From the NCBI GenBank assembly GCA_905221605.1, contig CAJNDS010002399.1, positions 62,001 through 126,000 of the forward strand: a stretch of 64,000 bases of DNA, given 5' to 3'. Both the position numbers and the translations under genes were made by a program. Source of the DNA: Symbiodinium natans. Its lineage: Eukaryota > Sar > Dinophyceae > Suessiales > Symbiodiniaceae. Below the pieces are notes generated by a model. The model did not search any database and was not told the DNA's origin. It saw only the letters and a list, made by a program, of their open reading frames with translations. Of the stretch, positions 1 to 11,100 are shown one piece after another; within the stretch, counting starts at the first letter, position 1; every line of letters begins with the position of its first letter.

Positions 1-735
1 AGCCGCGCGGTTTCTCAGGTGCCAGGGCGGCCAGGCAGCGAAGCCGCCGCTGGGATGTCGCCGTGGAGTTTTTGGGGTTTGGGGTTTAGGGTTTAGGGTT
101 TAGGGTTTAGGGTTTAAGGTTAGGGTTTAGGGTTTAGGGTTTGGGGGGCTTCGAGGGCTTTGAGGGTTTTGAGGGGATTTGATGGGCTTCCGCGAGGGGC
201 GTTGCGGGGTTTCTGAAGGGGTTTTTGAGGGGCTTCTGAAGGGGATTTCGAGGGGTTTTGAGGGGCTTTGAGCGGTTTCTGAAGTAAGGTGGCCCTGAAC
301 GTTTAGGGTTGAAAGGTTCTGGAGGTTCGGGGTTTTTAGGTCTGAAAGGGTCTAGAAGGCTCTAGAAGGCTTTAGGGCTTCCAAGGGCTTGTGATATAAA
401 AGGGGGTTTGGGATGTCAACGCGGGCCAATTCCTCACCCTACAAACCCAATACCCAAAACCTTGAACCCCTAGGGCCCACAGTCGGCCCTTTTCTTCTCC
501 TTCTTTGTTTGAGTTTTGGGGTTTGGGGTTTGGGGTTTAGGGTTTAAGGGTTTAGGGTTGAGGGTTGAGGGTTTGGGGTTTAGGGTTCCCTGAGCCCTCA
601 GCCGCTAAACCCTCAGAACCCATGTTTTGAAGGGAGAGCGTTTTGGGACCATGCGTGGTCTGCAAGTTGCCTTGTGGCATTTCTTGTTACAAGGGGCTAC
701 ATCTCCCAAAAGGTGAGTCTGAAGCATCCTTGTTG

Positions 736-852
736 CCAAACCCTAAACCCTAAACCCTAAACCCTAAACCCAAAACCCAAGAATCTAAACCCTAAACCCT
801 AAATCCTAAACCCTAAACCCTAAACCCTAAACCCTAAACCCTAAACCCTAAA
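736..852 (-). repeat. Telomere-type array, CCCTAAA on the + strand
   Basis: Runs of CCCTAAA with a few CCCAAAA and CCCTAAAT variants. Similar arrays fill most non-coding DNA of the window; those listed separately are the longest or most regular. Confidence 0.9.
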
Positions 853-1221
853 GAGCCAAGCCCATAGTCCGAAACCTCCTGCCTTCGCAGCTTAAGGCCA
901 ACTCCTAAACCCTAAACGCTGAACCCTAAACCCTAAACCCTGGACCCTAAACGCTGAACCCTAAACCCTAAACCTTTGAACCTCTAAACCTTCAACCGGA
1001 AGTGCTGAACCTCAAAGGTCCCACTCTCTCCTTGACCAAAAAACCCAAGCAGACGCAGTCCAATTCTCCTGCAAACCAAAGAACTTTGGCCTAAACCCTA
1101 ACCCAAAACCCAAAACCCAAAACCCTAAACCCTAAACCCTAAACCCTAAACCCTAAACCTCAACCCTAAACCCTAGGCCCTAAACCCTAAAACCCTAAAC
1201 CTTCAACCCCGGCAGCCCCAG

Positions 1222-1740
1222 AACAAGGTCGAAGTCGAGGAGACGCTGGGTGCGCTGGCAGTGTGCTCAGTGGGTTTTAGGGTTAGGGTTTAGGGTTTAG
1301 GGTTTAGGGTTTAGGGTTTAGGGTTTAGGGTTTAGGGTTTAGGGTTTAGGGTGTAGGGTTTAGGGTTTAAGGTTAGGGTTTAGGGTTTGGGGACATGTTG
1401 GGGCTACTTTTCTCTAGATTCTAAGCCCAAGGGGTTTCGGGCCTAGGGCTTTGGGTTTAGGGTTTAGGCTTTAGGGATTGGGGGTTTAGGCTTTAGGGAT
1501 GGCATTTCGAGGAGATTTTTTGGCTTTTCGGAGTAAACCGCTCTAAGCTGGATTCTGAACTCAAAGGGTTTAGGGCTTAGGGTTTAGGGTTTCGGGCTTG
1601 GGGTTTAGGGTTTCGGGTTAGGGCTAGGGTTTAGGGTTTAGGGTAACAAGCGGTTCGCCTAGGATCGTGCCCGTCGCTTCGGCTACTCCAAGCTGTCCCT
1701 GCCGCGCTCTCAGAAGCCGCGCTTTTCCGCTGGCGCCTGA
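1222..1740 (+). CDS. 3' end of an unrecognised gene (two exons, stop at 1738-1740)
   Basis: Two coding-like exons are visible. Exon 1222-1269 follows CCCCAG, reads NKVEVEETLGALAVCS and ends at a GT donor. Exon 1663-1740 follows CGCCTAG, begins DRARRFGYSKLSLP and ends in TGA. Both are phase 0, so they join in frame. The intron between them (1270-1662) is mostly TTTAGGG repeat. Upstream exons, if present, lie outside the window or in the repeat-rich first 1.2 kb, where I found no convincing exon. Function is not recognised. The coding call rests on open frame, splice signals and contrast with the surrounding repeat DNA. Confidence 0.4.
1275..1389 (+). repeat. Telomere-type array, TTTAGGG
   Basis: About 14 units of TTTAGGG with isolated variants, inside the intron between exons 1222-1269 and 1663-1740. 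Confidence 0.9.
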
Positions 1741-2144
1741 GCCCTAAGCCCTAAGCCCTAAGCCCTAAGCCCTAAGCCCTAAGGCCTAAGGCCTAAGGCC
1801 TAAGGCCTAAGCCCTAAGCCTTAAAACCTAAACCCTGAACCCTGAACCCTGAACCCTGAACCCTGAACCCTAAACCCTAAACCCTAAACCCTGAACTCAA
1901 AATAAGAAGCCCTGCAGCTCCCATCAATGCTGGAGCAAGGTCTCCAGCATTGAGGGGCCGAAAAGTGGCTTCAACCTTTGGGGCTCAGGACTTTTGGTGT
2001 GGGGGATTTAGGGGTTTCGGGTTTTGGGCTTTTGGGGTTTAGGGTTTACGGCCTAGGGCCCCTAACCCGAGGGTGGCCAAGTGGTTATGTATAGAAGTGG
2101 GGTCATGAGGTTGAACCTGCTACTTTCCTTGCTGTTCACAGCTG

Positions 2145-5100
2145 ATGAACTCTCGATCCATGTCCGCACGCCTTCGGAGTCGCCACTCTCAGGTCTTGGC
2201 TTGCAATTCACAAGCCAGGTACGAACCCTAAACCCTAAACCGTAGAACCTTACAACTCAAGGGAGGCATACTAGTAGGGTCATGTGCCTTTTGCGGTTAT
2301 GATCTGGTCATGTTGCTGAATTTCTGGCTCCTTTGCAAACACGTTTTGGTTCCCCGATATATCAACCCGAAACCCGAAACCCTCAACCCTAAACCCTAAA
2401 CCCCAGACCCTGGGCCCCCCCAAAGAGCACGTCGTGGTTTTGAGAAGCCGAGGCAGCGGCTGGTCTTCGTGCATGAGCTCGTGGAGTGCGCGCACGACAT
2501 AGGCGCCGTAACCCCAAACCCAAACCCTCAAACCTATAAAACCCTCAACCCCAAACCCTAAACCCTAAACCCTGAACCTTAAACCCTAGACCCTAAAGCC
2601 CCAAACCCTGAACCCTAAATCCCTAAAACCCTCAAACCCCTTGCCCTGAACCCTAAACCCTAAAGCCAAAACCCTGAACCCTAAAACCCTAAACTGCAGG
2701 AATTAAACCCTAAACCCTAAACCCTAAACCCTAAACCCTAAACCCTAAACCCTAAACCCTAAACCCCATGAAGCCCTCGAGCCTGAGATGGGGTGGATTT
2801 GGGGAGCCAATGAAATGGGGGTTTAGGGTTTAGGATCTCGGGTTTAGGGTTTAGGGTTTAGGGTTAGGGGTTAGGTGCAAGTTTCCATGGGGTGTTTAAG
2901 TGTCATCGAGGGATTCGGGGGGTCTTGGGGGTTTAGGGATTTGGGGGCGGCCAAGGGTTGAAGGCTGTGGGATCTTGCCCATTGGGAGTAGCGCTTGGCA
3001 GGCTATGACGCCACGGTCCAGTACCTGCTGCCGCTCGGAGAAGTTGAGCCCTAATCCTTGACCTCTAAACCCCAAACCCCAAACCCTAAACCCTAAACCC
3101 TAAACCCTAAACCCCAAACCCCAAACCCCAAACCCTAAACCCTTGAACCCGAAGCCCTCAACATGGGAAGGTACAAGGGGTTCTGGGAGTCCCACCCCCA
3201 AATTTCTAAACCCTACACCCCAACACCGAAACCCGTAACCCGAAACCCTAACCCTAAACCCGAAAGCCTAAACCCTCAACCCTCAACCCTCAACCCTAAA
3301 CCCTAAACCCTCAACCCTCAACACTAAGCCCTCTTAGGGAAACCTGTACGGGGTCAGCAAGACCGAACCTCTACGCCCTAAGCCTTAACGAATCATGACA
3401 TTTCGGGTCTAGGCTAGAGTGCAGGGTTTAGGGCTTTTAGCGTTTAGAGTTTTTTTGGTTTAGGGTTTAGGGTTTAGGGTTTAGAGTTCGGGTTTAGGGT
3501 TTAGAGCTCAGGGTTAGGGTTTAGGGTTTAGAGTGTAGGGTTTAGAGTTCAGGGTTTAGGGTTTAGGGGTTTAGGGTTTAGGGCAGCGGCTGGCAGAGGC
3601 GGAGGCCATCTCCATGGTCGACCCATGTGGTGTGTGTGTGTGTGATTTGCCTAGATGTGCTTGTCCCCTGCCCCTGAGTAGAGCCTAACCCCTAAGCCCT
3701 AAGCCCTGAAGCCCGGAAGGCCTGGAGCCCTGTACGGGGGGACAACCAAGGAAGGAAATCAACTCCCCTAATCGCCCTGAACTTATATTTCCCAGATCGA
3801 ACCAAGAAACAACCAAGAACACGGATAAGAGCAACAAGGAAGGGGCACCCTTACACAAGTAGAGGGGCACTAACCCAACCCTCACTCCCAAACACGGACT
3901 TTTTTCTTTGGACGGGCTGGCCATCCTTGAGCCAAACATAGTTTACGGGTTCATTAACCCTTTCAACTTCCAACACTAACTCCTTTCTACAATACCAATT
4001 GCAGCTCCGCACTCCCCCTGTCCTAGGATTTCCTAGGACACATTGGAGATGCAGGTCTTTTGGCCAAAAACTGCCATTAAGGCAGCAGCCAGCTGCTTGA
4101 AATGCAAGTTGTGGTTTAACGTCTTCCAGGACTGAATTATAGCACGTTGGCTAACCTACCACCCATAGAGAATCTTTTTTCACCATGATCCTCTCATCAC
4201 TGAAGACTCCTTGGCCTTCTTCACCACAAACCGTGGTCTTCGCTACGCGAAAAGCTACTTACTTCTACTATCAGGGATTTCCATACCCTTAATAGTAACC
4301 ACCACATTGTCAGCACATTGGCTGTTCCAGCGCACCCGTCTCCAGAAAGAGAAAAACTATCCCTTCATCCATACCATCCAATCACTTCTTTTTCCGATTG
4401 TTGGCAATCTTGAGGTGAAGTTGCAGCAGAATATACTCCAGGTCCGAAACTGTAAGAACAGGATCCTGTACGCCCCTTTGAATTGAGGATACCAATCCTT
4501 CTCTCTTTGCGTCCTCAATCGCCTGGCAAGATTGACCCAGCTCTTCATTCGCAGTGGCAGACCCTGGTGCATCCGCATCAGATGGACGATCCTTTTCTTC
4601 AGGATCTTGAACCATTACCACCTCTTCTTTTTTGGGACTCTGACTTTTCTCCCTCTTCTTTGTCTTTCCACCGACATTTGACTTTGTGCGCGTCTTCGAG
4701 GATTTTTCCACTGCAGAAGCCACCACATTGGATGTTGATCCACCCTTCTCAATGATCGTCGGCATCTTCTTCGGCTTTGGAACCATGAGAGTGTAAGGAT
4801 CTTCAATAGCTGCAGCTTTCCTCTTCTTTTTTACCTTTTTCTTCTCTTCTTCAACGGCAACCTCCGTCTCCGAAGTCTCAACCACTCCTGTTTCGGCAGG
4901 AATATCCTTGCTGGACTCCCTTTCTAGGGATCTCTTTTTACCTATTCTTCCACCTCCGCGAGCGAAACCTCATACGACTTCACTACTTCGAGAAGTTCCA
5001 GCACGGACAACATTTCAGTGGTCCACGAAACCCATACTTGATCCATTTGGTCAGCATCTCCAGTGAACTTCAGGAGTTTGAACAATGGGTCCGCCTCTGC

Positions 5101-8100
5101 TCGAGCCAAATCTGGCTTGCCACCGGACAGAAATGAAATCGCCTCCATCAACAGTTCCGTCATCTTGGTCTCTTCGTCATAAACCATAAAATCCTCCTCA
5201 TCATCATCGAACTGTTCAGGAGAGATCTCCTTTTCTCCACCATTTGCACCAGACTTTTTCCTTGGACCATCCCTTGGGGGCGTCCTTGGAGACCTTGGCC
5301 TCTGTTTTTCCAACGGAACACCATGCTCGAAGACACACCTGTCACCAAATCGACACTTCCCAGACCGAGCAAACTGGACGCACCTCACACCAGTTGCATC
5401 ATGCGAGAACCCACAATCCTTTCCAGCGAAACATTCTCTCCCTGCCACATAGTATTTGCACCAATATGAATGTAGCACCACATCATCTTCGGAATGGATG
5501 AATTTGCAGTCGTCACCGAATTTGCAGCGATCTTTCCCCCTGCCGAACCAATAGCAGAAACCCTTCTTCCTCTTCTCCAAGCGCTCTGCCTCATACCGGT
5601 CCATAGGGCGATTGTGCTCTACATGAACATTGCCATGTACCTGGGGACTGCTCCCTTCACCCGACGTGCTATCAGTATTTGGTGCTTGGAGTACAGCTGG
5701 AAAACCTGGCCTTGGTCCTACCACCTTCATGATCGGTTTTCCGCCAACTCCTGAGCCATGCTGAGACGATCCAAAAACATTGAACATCTTCATGAAGGCC
5801 TTTCTAGTGCCAATCTTCTGCACCCTTTTGATTGGACGTTTCATTGCTCCAACCTTGCATCCAGATGCGTTCAAACGACACAACCTCCTATAACCAACTC
5901 TATGTCCCTTCTTCCAAAGAGCCATAAGAATTTTAGAGGCAGTAACATTCTCCACCTCTACCTTTTCCAATGGTCCCTCACTTCCCGGAACAAACCCATC
6001 CATATCTGAAGACCTTTCCATCTTTTTTGACACCACTTCGTCGACGTAGTCTTCTGAGATCCAGGGTAAGTTCCCCTTAGAGGAAGGATTGTCATCATTG
6101 TTTGGTCCTTCACCAGGATTCCCTTTTGTGCTGTCAAAGATCTTACCAGTAGTGCGGTCCTGCATAGAGAAATTCGAAGCCACGCGGGAGTACACTGACC
6201 ACAAGAAAATCCTTGTGTTCGCCAGTCTTGATGACCCACTGGATGTCTCCTCTTCCGGAGAAACTTCTGGCGCTTTGCCATCCCCTCCAGTGTCACCACT
6301 TATCTCACCTCCAGCATCTTCAATGGGAATAAGGGATTCATTGTTCCCTTGATCAAGCACCGCGCCCTCTGGTCCAAAAACTTCCAGCACCGCTGTCGAA
6401 GGATCCACCTCTTCATCAGCATCGTCGTCCATCCTTCTCCAGAGAGCCTCCAATTGGTCCGCACAAGTCGCCGCTTGAAGGAACTCCATCAACCGAGCCC
6501 TCCCGCGCTGCCAGAGAAATTCCGAAGTCATCACCGACCCTTGGGCTCCCAGATTCAGGAATGGGTGAACCATTTTGGCTACCCTCGCCATAAGTTCAAT
6601 ATGAACTTCCATGCCTGGACTGCGGCTCCAATCGTAGGCAATTGCCTCCATAGCAGTTCCAAACTTGTCAGTGTTCTTGAATTCCCCTTCCAGACCAGGA
6701 GACAACAAAGCACCCATCACTGAAAGAGGATAATTCCCCACCGCCGGCAAGCACGGGTTTTCATGGAACGAATGATGCAGGTCAGTATAATGTCCTTGAT
6801 CTCTCCTTTGAAAAAGGAGTGCTCCAGTCCCTAGCTGGGCATTCATTTCATCCACTTGAACCATTTCAGCACATATCCTCTGTGCCATGTACGCCATTGC
6901 TGGCCAGACGGAACGATCGGTAAGACCGCGACGCATAACCCAATCAGTTGTTGGCGACTGAATCAGCGTCCTTGGATCATACACCAGAACAACCATCGCA
7001 CCGTCACCCATTGACTGATCAGCATCGTCCTCCAGTGCCAGGTTCTCATCCTGTTCGCTTGCACCCTCGGATGACATGCTAATAACCAAATTTCGATCCA
7101 TCTTATTGGACCCTTTTTGGCAGTCTCTTTGCCCCACCGGCAACTTGCCAACTGCAACCTTCCAATAAATCCGAGTCAGAAGGCCTTTAACCAGCAATTG
7201 CTGAAGGTCACTCCTCACCGGACCACCATCCAACATCTTCGCATCATCACCACGGAGGTCATTGCTCCCACCTTCTCCTTCTTTTTGGTCAGTCTCCTCG
7301 CCAGAAATCTGTACTGCTCCTTCCGGCGCCGTCTCCTGTCCAGCCACTTCTTGCCCAGGAAGAACTTGAGCGCTTTCAGAGACATTCACCTGTCCAGCAA
7401 CACCTTGCCCAGGTAAAACCTCATCCGTGGAGCCCACCGCCAGCGAACCAACCATAACTGAACCATCCCTTGCTCTTTTTTGAGACCGTTCAGCTCGACG
7501 AGAAGGTTGTGGTAGCGAAAAAACTTGTGAAGTCACTTCTTGGCGGGTCTCCCCCCGCGACGCTTTGTCGCGCCCTTCGCCAAGGTGAACCGATTTTTTC
7601 GGCCCGTCATTGGAGCCTGAAGAACCACTTTGCGGAACATTGCCACGATTCGCAGTTCTCTTTGAATCCCTTTCTTGCAAAAAGATTTCCTTCAGGCGTT
7701 GTACGGCATTGGTCTCCTCTTCGCTTGAATCGCTTGAGGAAGCGGCATACGAGACCAAAGCCTCCGCCTGTTCATCATCATCCACCACATCTGCCCACGC
7801 TCTGCTGAACCGATACGACAACCCACCACGAGGCTTCAGTTCCAGTGGCTTCGGCTTTTCCACCACTTCCGCCGGTTGCACTCGTCGTTGTGACCGAGAG
7901 CGTGGCACCTGTCGCACCTGTTTTTTGTCCAGCAAGGGCCTTCCCCTTCTCACAGGGTTTGATCTTGACCGATACTTTTTTGTTGGTGGATTCACCGGCG
8001 GCATTCCAACTCCCACCAACCGCAGCTTCTGTACACACAACGGAGACCTCTGCGCAAGCGTCCAACCATCACGGTACCTGACCTTATCAAAAAGCTCCCG

Positions 8101-11100
8101 ATAGGAGCCTCTCGGCATAGTTTTTGCACCGGAGTCTTCAGCTTCACGCACCTGAGTGAGGGTTCGCACCGCCGCTCTTCCAGTCCCTTTGTTCCCAGAA
8201 GATTGTTGTACCCGTACAGATGCATCAGAAGGAACTGCCTTTTCCGGTCCTCCCGGTCGATATCGGACATCACCCACCAATTGCAGAATTTTGCATGCGG
8301 TCACTTTGTTGATCCCTGTGTCAACCAAATCTTCCACAAAGATGAACTCTTGCAAATCCGACACATTGGTCACACCAAGCGTAATCATCACCTCACTTAC
8401 ATGAGGGGTATACACCCACAGGTGTGCGTTGCGAGCCATCCAATTTTCAATTGGCTCCTCCGGATTTTGAAGCTGAGTACCAGTGGATGCAGCCACTGAA
8501 TTCTTTTGTTCATCAGCTTCTGCTTCATCCAGAGTACCTTTTTCACCATCTTTTTGTGACACATTGGTCATTTGCAGTGCTTTCGGTGCCGAGGATGAGG
8601 AAGATTCAGCTCCCCCACTTGCAGGCGGCTGAAACGTGCTTCTATCCGTAATCTCCCATCCTCTCTCTTTTTCAAACCGGACCTGATTGGCCACCTGTAC
8701 CAAGTGTTTCAGGAGCGACAGCCGCTCCTCTGACATCTCGTCATGGGAGTACTTGCAGAAATTTAACCCTTTCCGGCAACGTCCTCGGAGGTAATAATCG
8801 AAACAGCAATTGTGGAACCCTGCGTCCCTTAGTGACTTCCTGGAAGCATTGTCCCAAGATTTGCCGGGCTCCCAAGTCCCTTCCAATGCTATGTCATCGT
8901 TGTGAAGGCACCTGCATGCAGTCCCATATTTACAACCACCTTGATTGTAATACAGACACAGCCGACCTTTTGGCTCACCTGACGTAGGCTCACCCTTTGA
9001 TGCACCTTTGCCAAAATTGTACTTGGCCCGGAAGGCTAAATCCTCCCGCTCCTGCTGTGCCTCATCCACTGTACCTTCCTCTGTGGGAGGGTCACCGATG
9101 TTCCCATCCTCATCATCAGCTTCTTGGCTATTCTTTGGATCAGTTGACCCTCCTCCTGGCCAACCTTCACCATAACGACGATGCTCATAGGAACACTCAT
9201 CACCATTGCGACACCGTCCCCGATTGAAGAACTTGCACAGCTTGCTGTAACCAGGTGACAACACAGTCTTTGGTGTCATGTAAGCCTTTTTGTACTGGTC
9301 AGGGTCCATGTAGGCTTCCATTGGCTCGTTCTCCCTTTTGCTCATGGATTGCACTGCACCATCAAGCTCCTGCAAAAATAGCTTGGTGTCCAACCAAAGC
9401 GCGTTCCAAAACTCATCTTCCCCTTGATTCAGCACCGTTGCCACCGCTTCACCCACAACTGGTCGAGAAAATCTCCTTTTTTTGCATGCCAGTTCGAAAA
9501 GCGCGTTGTGGTACTGTTTTCGGGAAAAAGTGGTTAACTCCCCCAAGCCTGTGCTTTCTGTACCATCAGGCTTCCAACCACCATTTTGCAAGATGCCATA
9601 CGCGCGCCGAGCTTCCGCATTGGGGAATGCCTGATCTGCAACACACTCCTGTAAATCTTCCATCGGGCGACCCAACAGCATCCCTGTAATTTTGCCAACA
9701 TAGGCTTCCTCTTCGTTTCCATTCTCCAGAAGAGCTTTGTAGATCTTTTCTCCATAAAGTTGTCTTTCTTCTCGTTCTTCAGAGGATAACTCTTGTATCA
9801 CAAGCTCCTCATCGGATTGCTCTTCCTCCTGTTTCCAGTCCCATTGACCGTTGGAATCTCGGTACCACTGACCAACATACCATGGATTCGTCCACCACGT
9901 ACTCCAGCCGCTGGGTTTCCACTTCCGCAGCGTTGAGGAAGAGTCCTCCACGTCCTCTTCCAAAACCAGAAAGGTGTCCAAGATTATGGTACCATCATCT
10001 TCCACTAGTTTCACTGTTCCATTGACAGTATCACCAAATCTGAAATGGCACGTATTGTTCCCTTCTGTAGGAATCAATACATTCAAATCACCATGGTCCA
10101 AAAAGGCTCCATACCCATTGATGCAGCGCACTAGACCCATGATCTCATCTCCCTCTTGATAGCAATGTGTCCCAGGTGATTCCAAGGCTCCCGCTCGGGG
10201 CACTTTCTTTGCTTGCTCTTCAGAAACCACCTCTGTATCATCGGCTCCTGGCGCATCCTTTGTTTTCACCTTTGAGTCACACTGCTCGTCCTGCTCCACG
10301 AGTCCCACAAGCTCATCTTTTTTGTGCTCCTGGACTTCAGGACCTCTCTTTTTCTCCGCCAAAGGCTTTGCCTCATCTGCTGTAATTCGCTCGGTGTCGA
10401 CTTCCGGCGAACTTCCAGACGGCAACACTTCTCCCTTCATGGGAGTGGACCCATCATTGGAGTCCTTTGTCACACCTTCTGCAGCAGGCAAATCTTCCTC
10501 CACTGCAGGGCAATTGAGTCGATCATCCACGGCAGGCATGCTTTCTTCCACCGCAGGATCCTTTGGTTCCATGGCCTCCAAAGGAGAATTTCCACCATCA
10601 TTGACCACAGCTGCCTCATTGGCTCCGGTGTAGCCCTTGTCATTTCGTTCCTCGCTGCTAACTTCAGGTTGCACCAGTGCGTCCACCTGTGAACCTCCAT
10701 CATCAGCTGCTGCGGAGACCTGCGCCCCATTGTTGCAGTCGCCCGTGGAACGTAACGCCATATGCACCTCAACCCGTGCTTCCTTCGCACTCCAGGTAAT
10801 ATCTGGCGCATCGACCCGCGCATCATTGGCGCTCCAGGCCTCATTTTTCAGATCTTCTGTGTCTCCAGCTATTCCAGAAGCTTCTTTTTCCCTTTGAATG
10901 GCAGGAACCTTGGCACCAAACGAAGAGACCTCCTCAGTCGCAACACACGACCTTTTCCCTCCGTCTTCCAAATCTCCAGGACCACATTCCCGAACGACAG
11001 GTACCACATCCACCACTCGATCTTCTGCAGCCGACACAGTTCCGATCTCCACATTGGGAATCTTTTCTTCTGGACCTACCGATTCCACCGCTGCCACACC

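Noticed and set aside
2280-2531. A minus-strand gene at 2.3-2.5 kb
   Set aside because: The plus-strand reading of 2453-2502 fits splice sites and HEAT-gene frame; the minus frame continues into telomere-like repeat (GFRVEGFGFRV).
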